Under the pieces are notes generated by a model that was not told where the DNA came from, ran no database searches, and was given only the letters and a program-made list of their open reading frames with translations. A stretch of 64,000 nucleotides of DNA, taken from positions 83,549 through 147,548 of the forward strand of contig DASZNF010000004.1 of NCBI GenBank assembly GCA_035551355.1, given 5' to 3'. The stretch comes from DATATV01 sp035551355. GTDB taxonomy: Bacteria; Actinomycetota; Actinomycetes; Mycobacteriales; Pseudonocardiaceae. Both the position numbers and the translations under genes were made by a program. Below are positions 48,995 through 56,622 of the stretch, in pieces. Position 1 is the first letter of the stretch. The number at the start of each line of letters is the position of its first letter.

Positions 48995-49796
48995 GCAGGC
49001 CCCGACCGGGACGGCGCCCAAGGACGGTGCCATGATCTGCTTCGACAAGGTGGTCAAGCGGTTCGGCGAGCACGTGGTGTTGCGCGAGCTGGACTTCGAG
49101 GTGAACCCGGCCGAGCACATCACCCTGATCGGGCCGAGTGGGTCGGGCAAGACCACGATCCTGCGGCTGCTGATGACCCTGGAGCGGGTCGACGGCGGCA
49201 CCATCCAGGTCGGCGACGAGTACCTCAGTCACGTCAATCGGGGCTCGAAACTGGTGCCCGCCAACGAAAAGCACCTGCGGACCATGCGCCGCCGGATCGG
49301 CATGGTGTTCCAGCAGTTCAACCTGTTCCCGAACATGAACGTGCTGCGCAACCTGACCGAGGCGCCCACGCGGGCGCTTGGCGTCGGCAAGGACGAGGCC
49401 GAGGAACGGGCCCGGCACCTGCTGGACGTGGTGGGGCTCTCGGACAAGATCGACGCCAAGCCCAGCCAACTGTCCGGTGGGCAGCAGCAGCGGGTGGCCA
49501 TCGCGCGGGCGATCGCCATGCAGCCGGATGTGCTGCTGCTGGACGAGGTGACCTCCGCGCTGGACCCGGAACTGGTCGGCGAGGTGCTGTCGGTGTTGCG
49601 GGACATCGCGTCCACCACGGACATCACCATGCTGTGCGTGACCCACGAGATGCGGTTCGCGCGGGAGTTCTCCAACCGGGTGCTGATGTTCGACGAGGGC
49701 CAGATCGTCGAGGAGGCGCCGCCGGAGAAGTTGTTCAGCGAGCCGGAGCAGCAGCGCACCAAGGACTTCCTGCGGGCGGTGCTGGAGCGCTCCTGA
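48978..49796 (+). CDS. ehuA: Ehu-like ABC transporter ATPase
   Basis: This 272-residue ATPase has Walker A GPSGSGKTT (52-60), the Q-loop VFQQFNLFP, the signature LSGGQQQR, Walker B VLLLDEVTSALD and the switch His in CVTHEM. It powers the importer formed with the three genes upstream. GTG 48978 lies within the end of the permease gene, with a GGAG-type site just upstream. The first 18 residues, rich in Pro and Gly, are an unusual extension before the ABC fold. Confidence 0.95.
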   Translation: MSEKPEQAPTGTAPKDGAMICFDKVVKRFGEHVVLRELDFEVNPAEHITLIGPSGSGKTTILRLLMTLERVDGGTIQVGDEYLSHVNRGSKLVPANEKHLRTMRRRIGMVFQQFNLFPNMNVLRNLTEAPTRALGVGKDEAEERARHLLDVVGLSDKIDAKPSQLSGGQQQRVAIARAIAMQPDVLLLDEVTSALDPELVGEVLSVLRDIASTTDITMLCVTHEMRFAREFSNRVLMFDEGQIVEEAPPEKLFSEPEQQRTKDFLRAVLERS

Positions 49797-49811
49797 GACG
49801 CGCCTGCGTCC

Positions 49812-50279
49812 ATGATGGGGCAACATGGGTTCGTGGCGACCCAGTTGACCCAGGCCAGGTGGACGCATGTCGCGCTGCCCACCGGCGACCTGGACAAGGC
49901 GATCGAGTTCTACACCACGCTGACCCCGTTGGTGGTGGTGGAGCGTTTCTCCGACGGTGCGGGGCGAAGTGCGTGGCTGTCCAATGCCAACCAGGCGGAC
50001 GCCCCGTTCGTGCTGGTGCTGGTGGACTTCGACAAGGACCGGGGCAAGGAGCTGGGGTTGCTGACCCCGTTCGCGCACCTGGGCATCGAGGTGCCGGAGC
50101 GGTCGGACGTGGACGCGATGGCGCAGCGGGCGCGCGAGTTGGGTTGCCTGCACTGGGAACCGCAGGACGTGGGCGGCCAGGTCGGTTACGTGTGCGCGTT
50201 GAAGGACCCGGACGGCAACGTCATCGAGATCTCGCACAACCAGAAGGTGTTCGACACGGTGCGTGCGCTGTGGGGCTGA
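49812..50279 (+). CDS. VOC-family (glyoxalase/dioxygenase fold) protein
   Basis: This 155-residue single-domain protein has the paired beta-alpha-beta-beta-beta units of the vicinal-oxygen-chelate fold: WTHVALPTGDLDKAIEFYT at the start and GYVCALKDPDGNVIEISHN at the end, with the typical DPDGN(V)IE metal-binding Glu and an early His. It may be a lyase, a dioxygenase or an antibiotic-binding protein. The start is uncertain: ATG 49812 is given, but GTG 49833 is equally likely and neither has a clear ribosome site. It ends just before a strong bidirectional terminator. Confidence 0.85.
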   Translation: MMGQHGFVATQLTQARWTHVALPTGDLDKAIEFYTTLTPLVVVERFSDGAGRSAWLSNANQADAPFVLVLVDFDKDRGKELGLLTPFAHLGIEVPERSDVDAMAQRARELGCLHWEPQDVGGQVGYVCALKDPDGNVIEISHNQKVFDTVRALWG

Positions 50280-50309
50280 TTCCCTTGCACGGCAGGGGAT
50301 AGCACACAA

Positions 50310-50338
50310 ACGGCCGGTCGCTTCGCGCGACCGGCCGT
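50310..50338. terminator. Bidirectional terminator between VOC and ABM genes
   Basis: A perfect 12-bp stem (arms 50310-50321 and 50327-50338) with a 5-base loop lies between two convergent genes. It should end both transcripts. Confidence 0.88.
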
Positions 50339-50355
50339 CTGTTCGGGCTTGCGAA

Positions 50356-50679
50356 TCAACGGACTTCCATCTCGCCCAGCCGGGACCAGTCGTCCTGCGG
50401 GACCGAGAAGTTGACGATCTTCGGGGTCTCGACCAGGTGCGGCGGCAGCGTCTGCTGGGCCTTCTTGAAGTGGTCGGACTGCACGTGCGCGCCGCCCGCC
50501 TCGTCGTCGCGGAACGCCTCGACCAGCACGTACTCGTTCGGGTCGGCCAGGCTGCGCGACCAGTCGAACCAGAGGTTGCCGGGCTCGTCGCGGGTCGCCT
50601 CGGTGAACTCGCGGGAGATCTGCGGCCAGTTGTCGGCATCCTCCGGCTTGACCCGGAACTTGGCGGTGATGAAGATCAT
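50356..50679 (-). CDS. ABM-domain (YgiN-like) putative monooxygenase
   Basis: This 107-residue antibiotic-biosynthesis-monooxygenase fold protein reads MIFITAKFRVKPEDADNW... GNLWFDWSRSLADPNEYVLVEAFRDDEAGGAHVQSDHF. The conserved trailing His-containing AHVQSDHFK segment is present. Such proteins form small dimers and act as cofactor-free quinol oxygenases or heme/phenol-binding proteins. GAGGAG precedes ATG 50679. No partner gene is evident. The family call is firm; the reaction is not known. Confidence 0.85.
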   Translation of the reverse strand: MIFITAKFRVKPEDADNWPQISREFTEATRDEPGNLWFDWSRSLADPNEYVLVEAFRDDEAGGAHVQSDHFKKAQQTLPPHLVETPKIVNFSVPQDDWSRLGEMEVR

Positions 50680-50759
50680 GACACTCCTCGAACTGCGCGG
50701 CAGCGTTGGCGAGTCCTGATGTTGCCCGCTGGGCCCGCCGACCTCAACTCGGGTCCCGG

Positions 50760-50822
50760 AGTTGTCTCAACTTGCGACAGTTGTCAGGGTTGCCTGACGC
50801 CTGGTGTCAGGCTAGCCTGACA
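50760..50822 (+). promoter_or_regulatory. Palindrome-rich promoter of the HTH/Clp-N pair
   Basis: TTGCCT (50790-50795) and TAGCCT (50813-50818) are 17 bases apart, putting the transcription start at the ATG 50826. An 18-bp perfect palindrome TGTCAGGCTAGCCTGACA (50805-50822) covers the -10. An imperfect copy (50782-50798, TGTCAGG/CCTGAC) covers the -35. A third palindrome AGTTGTCTCAACT lies at 50760-50772. Confidence 0.7.
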
Positions 50823-50825
50823 GGC

Positions 50826-51068
50826 ATGGGAAATGACGACACACCGGCCGCACTGGTCGGGCAGGTCACCAGCGCCGACCCCGCGGTCGGGCTGCGGGCC
50901 GTGGTCGCCCTGCGCCAGTTGCTCGACGAGCTGGAACGCCTGCACGTGGACAACGCGCGGGAGCAGGGCTGGTCCTGGCAGGACATCGCACGAGAACTGC
51001 GCATCAGCCGCCAGTCGGCACACGAGAAGCACGCGGCCCGGCGCCGGGTGTCGGGCAAGGAGGACTGA
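50826..51068 (+). CDS. Small HTH protein upstream of a Clp-N protein
   Basis: This 80-residue protein has an N-terminal helical part (GLRAVVALRQLLDELERLHVDNAREQG) and a C-terminal helix-turn-helix (SWQDIARELRISRQSAHEKHAARR). It is probably a DNA-binding regulator; the palindromes directly upstream are natural targets for self-control. ATG 50826 has no ribosome site but sits on the predicted transcription start, so it is probably leaderless. It ends 1 nt before the Clp-N gene. The pairing suggests control of a protein-quality or proteolysis factor. Confidence 0.88.
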   Translation: MGNDDTPAALVGQVTSADPAVGLRAVVALRQLLDELERLHVDNAREQGWSWQDIARELRISRQSAHEKHAARRRVSGKED

Positions 51069-51069
51069 C

Positions 51070-51606
51070 ATGTTCGAACGGTTCACCGCCCCGGCCAAGC
51101 GGTCCATCACGCTGGCTCAGGACGAGGCGATGACGCTGGGCCACGAGTTCATCGGCACCGAGCACATCCTGCTCGGGCTGGCCGGCGCGGAGATCGGCGC
51201 GGCTCGGGAGGTGCTGCGCGAACACGGGGTGGACACCCGCAGCGCCCGCGCGGAAACGGTGCGGCTGCTCACCGAGGCCGGTATTCCGAACACCACGGGT
51301 GCGGACAAGAAGGAAGCGCTGGCCAGTCTGGGCATCGACCTGGACGAGATCCGGCGGCGCGCGGAGGAGGCGTTCGGGCCGGGCAGGTTCCGCTACCCGC
51401 GCCCGGCGTTCACGCCGCAGGCCAAGAAAACGCTCGAACTGTCGCTGCGCGAGGCGGTCCGGCTCGGGCACGAGCACGTGGGCAGCGAACACCTGCTGCT
51501 CGGACTGCTGGCCGAGGGGGACGGGGTGGGCATCCAGGTGCTCACCGCGCTGCGGGTCGATCCGGACGAGCTACGCCCGGCGGTGCTGGCCCGGCTGGAA
51601 TCCTGA
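51070..51606 (+). CDS. Stand-alone Clp N-terminal repeat-domain protein
   Basis: This 178-residue protein consists of two Clp N-domain repeats (about 2-75 and 95-170; MFERFTAPAKRSITLAQDEA... GTEHILLGL and FTPQAKKTLELSLREA... GSEHLLLGLL) and no ATPase modules. In ClpC and ClpA this domain binds adaptors and substrates; a free copy could compete for or deliver clients, as ClpS-like adaptors do, but that is inference. It is coupled to the HTH gene (1-nt gap). Its 3' end, stop included, is repeated just downstream. Confidence 0.9.
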   Translation: MFERFTAPAKRSITLAQDEAMTLGHEFIGTEHILLGLAGAEIGAAREVLREHGVDTRSARAETVRLLTEAGIPNTTGADKKEALASLGIDLDEIRRRAEEAFGPGRFRYPRPAFTPQAKKTLELSLREAVRLGHEHVGSEHLLLGLLAEGDGVGIQVLTALRVDPDELRPAVLARLES

Positions 51607-51658
51607 CCCGCGACCGACAGCGGGCACCGACTCGGCTGGAATCCTGACCCGCAACCGA
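51592..51658. repeat. 26-bp direct repeat at the 3' end of the Clp-N gene
   Basis: Bases 51592-51617 and 51633-51658 match at 25 of 26 positions with a 41-bp period. The first copy holds the last codons and the stop of the Clp-N gene; the second lies after it. This looks like a local tandem duplication. Confidence 0.8.
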
Positions 51659-51680
51659 TCCAGGTGCCCGGCAATCCGAT

Positions 51681-51709
51681 CCGTGCGGCAGGGCGCGCCT
51701 GCCGCACGG
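51681..51709. terminator. Bidirectional terminator between Clp-N and hydratase genes
   Basis: A perfect 12-bp stem (51681-51692 and 51698-51709) with a GCGCG loop sits between convergent genes. Confidence 0.88.
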
Positions 51710-51719
51710 ACGATCGCCA

Positions 51720-52505
51720 CTACGGCACCACGTTGACCGTGATGGTGCCCAGCCGGTCGAACTCGGCCACGAACACGTCCCCGGGCCGCATCGGCACCGG
51801 CGCGTGCAGCGAACCGGTCATGATCAGGTGCCCGGGCTCCAGCGCGCCCCCCATGTCGCCCAGCCGGTTGGCCAGCCACGCCACCACTTCGACCGGGTTG
51901 CCCAGCGCCGCCGCGCCGACCCCCATGTCAATCAGCTCTCCGTTGCGGTGCAACAACATCCCGGTCAGCCGAGGGTCGATTTCGGACAGTGGCACCAGAT
52001 TGCCGGAGGTGGCCACGGCGCCGTTGGAGGCCAGGTCGGCGATGGTGTCGGCCAGCTTGATCCGCCAGTCCTTGATCCGCGAGTCGACGATCTCCACCGC
52101 CGCGCCGACGCCGGTCACCGCGGCCCGCACGTCCTCGGCGGTGACCCCGGGCCCGGCCAGCCGGCCGCCGAGCACGAACACGATCTCCGCCTCCAGCTTG
52201 GGCGCGATGAACTCGCCCACCGACACCCGCGCCCCGTCCGCGTACACCGTGGAGGCCAGCACCGGGCCCAGATCCGGCTCGTACAGGCCGAACATCTGCT
52301 GCGCGGCCTTGGACGTGGCGCCCACCTTGTACCCGGCGATCCGGTCGTCGCCATCGGCCAGCAGCAGCTTCACCAGCTCCTGCTGGATGGCGTACCCCTC
52401 GGCCATGCCCAGCTCGGGATCGGTGTCGGTGAACGGCGGGATCGGCGTGCGGTCCTTGCGGGCCTGATACAGCTGCTGTGCCTTGGCCTGCGCGTCCAAT
52501 GCCAT
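51720..52505 (-). CDS. 2-keto-4-pentenoate hydratase-like protein
   Basis: This 261-residue FAH-fold protein of the MhpD/XylJ type should add water to 2-hydroxypenta-2,4-dienoate or a related dienol, or decarboxylate an oxalocrotonate-like acid, in meta-cleavage pathways. Family marks seen are IAGYKVGATS, APKLEAEIVFVLG (metal-binding Glu pair) and EIVDSRIKDWRIKLADTIADLASN. An AAGGAGG site precedes ATG 52505. It is divergent from an amidase with a 40-55 bp gap. No ring-cleavage dioxygenase is in the window, so the pathway is open. Confidence 0.9.
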   Translation of the reverse strand: MALDAQAKAQQLYQARKDRTPIPPFTDTDPELGMAEGYAIQQELVKLLLADGDDRIAGYKVGATSKAAQQMFGLYEPDLGPVLASTVYADGARVSVGEFIAPKLEAEIVFVLGGRLAGPGVTAEDVRAAVTGVGAAVEIVDSRIKDWRIKLADTIADLASNGAVATSGNLVPLSEIDPRLTGMLLHRNGELIDMGVGAAALGNPVEVVAWLANRLGDMGGALEPGHLIMTGSLHAPVPMRPGDVFVAEFDRLGTITVNVVP

Positions 52506-52560
52506 CCTGCCGCCTCCTTCGCCGGTGATCGAGCAAGCCTACCGAGGCATGATGGGTCGG

Positions 52561-53973
52561 GTGAGCGAGATCTGTTTCACCACCGCCCGGGACCTCCGCA
52601 CCGCACTGCTCGCCCGCGAGATCTCCGCTCGCGAGGTCGTGCAGGCCCACCTCGACCAGATCGAGAAGGTCAATCCGCAGGTCAACGCGGTGGTAACGGT
52701 GGTCGCCGAGGCCGCGCTGGCCGCTGCCGCGGCAGCCGACGAGCGGCTGGCCCACGGCGAGCCGGCCGGCCCGCTGCACGGGCTGCCCGCGGCCCACAAG
52801 GACGTGCACGACACCGCGGGCATCCGCACCACCTACGGCTCGCCGCTGCTGGCCGACAACGTGCCCGAGCAGGACGATCTGGTGGTCGCCCGGATGCGCG
52901 CAGCCGGCGCGATCACCCTGGGCAAGACCAACGTGCCCGAGTTCGCGGCCGGCTCGCACACGGTCAACCCGGTGTTCGGGCCGACCCGCAATCCCTATGC
53001 GCTGGACCGCTCCGCGGGCGGCAGCAGCGGGGGCGCGGCCGCCGCGCTGGCCTGTGGCCTGCACCCGATCGCCGACGGCAGCGATATGGGCGGCTCGCTG
53101 CGCAACCCGGCCTCGTTCAACAACGTGGTCGGCTTCCGGCCGTCGCCCGGCCGGATTCCGAATGTCCCGACCGCGCTGGGCTGGACCACGCTGAACGTGA
53201 AGGGGCCGATGGCCCGCACGGTGGCCGACGCCGCGCTGCTGCTGTCGGTGCTGGCCGGGCCCGATCCGCGCGGCCCGCTGTCGCTGTCCGAGCCGGGGGA
53301 GAGCTTCGCCGGGCCGCTGGACGCCGATCCGGCCGGGTTGCGGGTGGCCTTCTCGCCAGATCTGGGTGGCAGTGTGCCGGTGGAACCCGAGGTGCGCGCG
53401 GTGGTGGCCGACGCGGCCCGGGTGTTCGAGGAGCTGGGCTGTGTGGTGGAAGCGGACTGCCCGGACTTCGCCGGGGCCGATGAGGTGTTCCGCACGTTGC
53501 GGGCCTGGCAGTTCGAGGTTACGTACGGCCCGTTCCTGGACGAGTGCCCGGAGCAGCTGAAGGACACGATCCGCTGGAACACCGAGGCCGGGCGGCGGCT
53601 GAGCGGGCCGGACCTCGGCCGCGCGGAGACGCTGCACACCGCGCTGTTCCACCGGGTCCGTGAGTTCTTCACCGCGTATGACGTCCTGGTCCTGCCGGTC
53701 AGCCAGGTGCCGCCGTTCGACACTGGCCTGGACTACCCGCGGCGGGTGGCCGGGCAGGAGATGCGGGACTACCTGGAGTGGATGCGTTCGGCCTACCTGA
53801 TCTCGGCCACCGGCTGCCCGGCCCTGTCGGTACCGGCCGGGTTCACCCCGGCCGGCCTGCCGGTTGGCGTGCAGATCGTCGGCCCGCACCGGGCCGATTT
53901 CGCCGTCCTCCAGGCCGGCCACGCCTTCGAGCAGGCCACCCAGGTGGGCCGCCGTCGCCCGCCCGGGATGTGA
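52561..53973 (+). CDS. Amidase (amidase signature family), second copy
   Basis: This 470-residue hydrolase has the triad K80 (AAHKDV), S155 (GGSSGG) and S179 (GSDMGGSLR). The usual GTD before the nucleophile is GSD here, with an NPASFN segment after it. GTG 52561 (MSEICF) was chosen by comparison with related amidases; ATG 52549 and ATG 52552 are possible, and no good ribosome site favours any of them. It shares a short divergent control region with the hydratase-like gene, so both may belong to one degradation route. The substrate is unknown. Confidence 0.9.
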   Translation: MSEICFTTARDLRTALLAREISAREVVQAHLDQIEKVNPQVNAVVTVVAEAALAAAAAADERLAHGEPAGPLHGLPAAHKDVHDTAGIRTTYGSPLLADNVPEQDDLVVARMRAAGAITLGKTNVPEFAAGSHTVNPVFGPTRNPYALDRSAGGSSGGAAAALACGLHPIADGSDMGGSLRNPASFNNVVGFRPSPGRIPNVPTALGWTTLNVKGPMARTVADAALLLSVLAGPDPRGPLSLSEPGESFAGPLDADPAGLRVAFSPDLGGSVPVEPEVRAVVADAARVFEELGCVVEADCPDFAGADEVFRTLRAWQFEVTYGPFLDECPEQLKDTIRWNTEAGRRLSGPDLGRAETLHTALFHRVREFFTAYDVLVLPVSQVPPFDTGLDYPRRVAGQEMRDYLEWMRSAYLISATGCPALSVPAGFTPAGLPVGVQIVGPHRADFAVLQAGHAFEQATQVGRRRPPGM

Positions 53974-54017
53974 GCCACCGCTCGCGGGCCCACTGCGGCG
54001 CCGCCCGCCGGATCGCG

Positions 54018-54050
54018 TAGCCTGCGCCCATGACCGCCGGGCTCGCATGA
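54018..54050 (+). promoter_or_regulatory. Possible leaderless mini-ORF leading into the alpha/beta hydrolase
   Basis: A TAGCCT -10 (54018-54023) puts the transcription start at the ATG 54030. That ATG opens a six-codon frame (MTAGLA) whose TGA (54048-54050) overlaps the hydrolase ATG (54047-54049) as ATGA. The hydrolase itself has no ribosome site, so re-initiation is plausible. The -35 is poor. Confidence 0.4.
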
Positions 54051-55078
54051 TCGAATCCGAAGCGCCGCGCCGGTACCGGCGGGCCGCCCTCCCGTTCCGG
54101 CGGCGTGATCGCGGCGACCGGCCGCGACGTGGCCGGCTACGACGCATTGCGCGTCGTTCGGCAGCGGTATTGGCGGTATTGGTCGTGGCCGGCACCGCGG
54201 CCAGCTTCGGCTACAATCTGGCCACCGGCTGGGCATCGCGGCCCTCCGGCCTGCGCATGGTCCGGGCCGGAGGCTTCGACACCCGCTACCGGGCCTGGGG
54301 GACGACCGGCTCCCCCGTCGTGCTGGTCCCGGGCGCCTTCGAGACGGCCGACACGTTCGCCTCCCTGGGCGCGGTCCTGGGCACCGATCACCGGGTGTTC
54401 GCCATCGACCTGACCGGCACCGGGTACAGCCAGCCCAGCCCGCCGTTCAGCGCGGCCCACCTGGCCAGCCAGCTGGTCGCGTTCCTGACCGCGGAGGGGC
54501 TGACCGGCGCGGACGCCCCGGTCCTGGTCGGGCACTCCAGCGGCGCGGCCGTGGTCGGGCTGGCCGCGCTGCGCGGGCCCCGCGTCGCGTCCGGCGTCGT
54601 CTTCCTCGACGGCGACGCCACCCCGCTGGCTCCGCCCTCGCTCGCCGGGGCGCTGCTGATCAACCCATTCCGGACCACCATCCTGCGGCTCGGGCTCAGC
54701 TCGTCGTGGCTGATCCGGACCATCTACAGCGCCCAGTGCGGCCCGACGTGCGCCCGGCTGACCGCGGCCGGCGTGGAAACCTGGCGCCGGCCGCTGCAGC
54801 AGCCCGGATTCGAGTCCGCCATCACCTACACGCTGCACCACGGGATTCCCAGCATGACCGGCGCCGAACTGGCCCGGCTGCGGGCCAGCCCGGTAGCCAA
54901 GCGGGTCGTCTACGGGGCTAATGACCCCCAGCTCAGCCCGGCGGGCGCCCGGCGGGCCGCGGCGAGCATCGGCGCCCCGGCGCCGGTCGCGGTCCCGGGA
55001 CGGCACCTGACCATGATCTCGTCACCGCGGCCGCTGGCCGCGGTCCTCGGCGCGTTCATCGGGTCGCTGCCCCGCTGA
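54047..55078 (+). CDS. Membrane-anchored alpha/beta hydrolase
   Basis: This 343-residue protein starts with an Arg-rich cytoplasmic stretch (about 1-38) and one hydrophobic segment (AAVLAVLVVAGTAASFGYNL, about 39-58), so the catalytic domain probably faces outward on a signal anchor. The nucleophile elbow is GHSSGAA; the catalytic His is probably in GRHLTMI near the end, and an Asp lies in YGANDPQL. Cysteines in SAQCGPTC could form a disulfide. ATG 54047 was chosen because it begins the anchor in full; a longer frame runs back into the amidase gene. The substrate is unknown (ester, lactone or epoxide). Confidence 0.85.
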   Translation: MIESEAPRRYRRAALPFRRRDRGDRPRRGRLRRIARRSAAVLAVLVVAGTAASFGYNLATGWASRPSGLRMVRAGGFDTRYRAWGTTGSPVVLVPGAFETADTFASLGAVLGTDHRVFAIDLTGTGYSQPSPPFSAAHLASQLVAFLTAEGLTGADAPVLVGHSSGAAVVGLAALRGPRVASGVVFLDGDATPLAPPSLAGALLINPFRTTILRLGLSSSWLIRTIYSAQCGPTCARLTAAGVETWRRPLQQPGFESAITYTLHHGIPSMTGAELARLRASPVAKRVVYGANDPQLSPAGARRAAASIGAPAPVAVPGRHLTMISSPRPLAAVLGAFIGSLPR

Positions 55079-55144
55079 CCGCCGCGAGCGCCACCTCGTC
55101 CGCGGTCCGTCCTGATGTCCGGGAGCCGCGCGACGGTGCTTCGG

Positions 55145-55194
55145 TCTCACGATATGAGAAGCACTGGTCCAGCTTATGAGAGGAGCCGTAGGCT
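55145..55194 (+). promoter_or_regulatory. Repeats and -10 upstream of the methyltransferase
   Basis: An inverted repeat TCTCA/TGAGA lies at 55145-55159, and the heptamer TATGAGA occurs at 55153-55159 and 55175-55181, 22 bp apart. A TAGGCT -10 lies at 55189-55194. This could be an operator-promoter; no -35 is clear. Confidence 0.4.
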
Positions 55195-55236
55195 GGCGGG
55201 GTCAGGACGGCTGTCTCTCGAGGAAGGCGATCCCCT

Positions 55237-56046
55237 ATGGCTGGGCCCCGCGCCATCTACACCCACGGCACTCACGAGTCGGTCATGCGGTCACACCGGC
55301 AGCGCACCGCCGAGGACTCGGCCGCGTACCTGCTCGGGAAGCTGGCCCCGGGCATGTCGCTCCTCGACGTGGGCTGCGGGCCGGGCAGCATCACCGCCGA
55401 CCTGGCCGAGCGCGTGGCCCCCGGGCCGGTGACCGCCGTCGATGCCGCGGCCGGATCCCTGGCCGAGGCCCGGGAGACCGCGGCGGGCCGGGGCCTGCGC
55501 ACCATGACGTTCGCGGTGGCCGACGTGCACGCGCTCAGCTACCCGGACGGGTCCTTCGATGTCGTGCACGCCCACCAGGTGCTCCAGCACGTGGCCGACC
55601 CGGTGCAGGCGCTGCGCGAGATGCGGCGGGTGTGCGTGCCGGGCGGCCTGGTCGCCGCGCGCGACGCCGACTACGAGGCGATGACCTGGTATCCGGCTGT
55701 TCCGGCCCTGGACGAGTGGCTGGCCCTGTACCGGCGGGTGGCCCGGGCCAACGGAGGCGAGCCGGACGCCGGCCGGCGGCTGCACGCCTGGGCCCGCGCG
55801 GCCGGCTTTACCGACGTGACCTGCACCGTGTCCGCCTGGTCCTTCGCCACCCCTGAGGAACGCGCCTACTGGAGCGGCACCTGGAGCGAGCGCGTGGTCA
55901 AGTCCGCGCTGGCCGAGCAGGCCATCGCCCGCGGCCTGGCCACCGCCGAGGACCTGAACCGGCTGGCCGACGGCTGGCGCGAGTGGGGCGCGGCCGAGGA
56001 CGGCTGGTTCGGGATCCTGCACGCCGAGATTCTCTGCCGCGCGTGA
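55237..56046 (+). CDS. SAM-dependent methyltransferase (class I, UbiE-like)
   Basis: This 269-residue enzyme has motif I LLDVGCGPGS (about 42-51), an acidic residue binding the ribose in VTAVDAA, motif II-like DGSFDVVHAHQVLQHV and a C-terminal substrate part with SWSFATPEERAYWSGTWSER. It moves a methyl group from SAM to a small molecule, not identified. GAGGAAGG precedes ATG 55237. It stands alone between a hydrolase and a convergent HxlR gene. Confidence 0.92.
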   Translation: MAGPRAIYTHGTHESVMRSHRQRTAEDSAAYLLGKLAPGMSLLDVGCGPGSITADLAERVAPGPVTAVDAAAGSLAEARETAAGRGLRTMTFAVADVHALSYPDGSFDVVHAHQVLQHVADPVQALREMRRVCVPGGLVAARDADYEAMTWYPAVPALDEWLALYRRVARANGGEPDAGRRLHAWARAAGFTDVTCTVSAWSFATPEERAYWSGTWSERVVKSALAEQAIARGLATAEDLNRLADGWREWGAAEDGWFGILHAEILCRA

Positions 56047-56063
56047 CGGGGCGCGCGCGGCCG

Positions 56064-56085
56064 CCGGCCCAGCGCGGCGGGCCGG
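56064..56085. terminator. Possible terminator between methyltransferase and HxlR genes
   Basis: A 7-bp stem CCGGCCC/GGGCCGG with an 8-base loop lies in the short convergent gap. The region is extremely GC-rich, so chance pairing is possible. Confidence 0.4.
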
Positions 56086-56093
56086 GCGCCCGG

Positions 56094-56615
56094 TTAGCCG
56101 CGGATCGGCTCGAGCAGCCGGCGCGGGGCGGCCATGGCCATGGTGACCGGATCGCGGCCGGCCGGCTGGCCGGCCAGGCCGGGACCGGGCGCGACCACCA
56201 GTTCCGGCACCGGCACCGTGGCGCCGCAACGGCCGCAGATCCCGCTGGCCGGCACGGTGCCATCGTCGGCCGCGTGCCGGAAGACCCGGCGCGGCCCAGC
56301 CGCCGAGTAGTACTCGTCCCCCCAGTCGACCAGGCTGCGCAGGGCGGGCCAGAGCGAGAGCCCCTTCCCGGTCAGCGCGTACTCGATGTGGCCGTGCGCG
56401 CCCGAGATCCGGGACAGCACGCCCGCCTCGGCGAGCGACGCGAGGCGCTCGGACAGAACGGCGCGCGGGATACCCAGGTGCTCCGCGAAGTCCCCGAACC
56501 GGCGCACGCCGAAGAACGCGTCGCGCACGATCAGCATGGTCCAGCGCTCACCGATGATCTCCAGCGTGCGGGCGAGCGAGCACTGCTGGCCGGCGTAGTC
56601 CTTGGGCAGCGGCAT
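56094..56615 (-). CDS. HxlR-family winged-helix regulator
   Basis: This 173-residue protein has the HxlR core: CSLARTLEIIGERWTMLIVRDAFFG, FGDFAEHLGIPRAVLSERL and GHIEYALTGKG. The C-terminal tail has a CGRCG pair that might bind a metal or sense redox. ATG 56615 is one base past the start predicted from a TAGGGT -10, so it is probably leaderless. It is divergent from an MFS exporter, with two repeated operators in between, the classic arrangement of a drug- or aldehyde-responsive repressor and its pump. Confidence 0.93.
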   Translation of the reverse strand: MPLPKDYAGQQCSLARTLEIIGERWTMLIVRDAFFGVRRFGDFAEHLGIPRAVLSERLASLAEAGVLSRISGAHGHIEYALTGKGLSLWPALRSLVDWGDEYYSAAGPRRVFRHAADDGTVPASGICGRCGATVPVPELVVAPGPGLAGQPAGRDPVTMAMAAPRRLLEPIRG

Positions 56616-56622
56616 GCCGCCC

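Noticed and set aside
46713..49796. A firm ectoine importer call
   Set aside because: The similarity is good, but no complete ectoine breakdown genes are in the window; kept as Ehu-like.
54047..55078. Type II thioesterase for the NRPS
   Set aside because: It has a membrane anchor, lies more than 20 kb away and lacks the usual GHSMGG-type TEII pattern.
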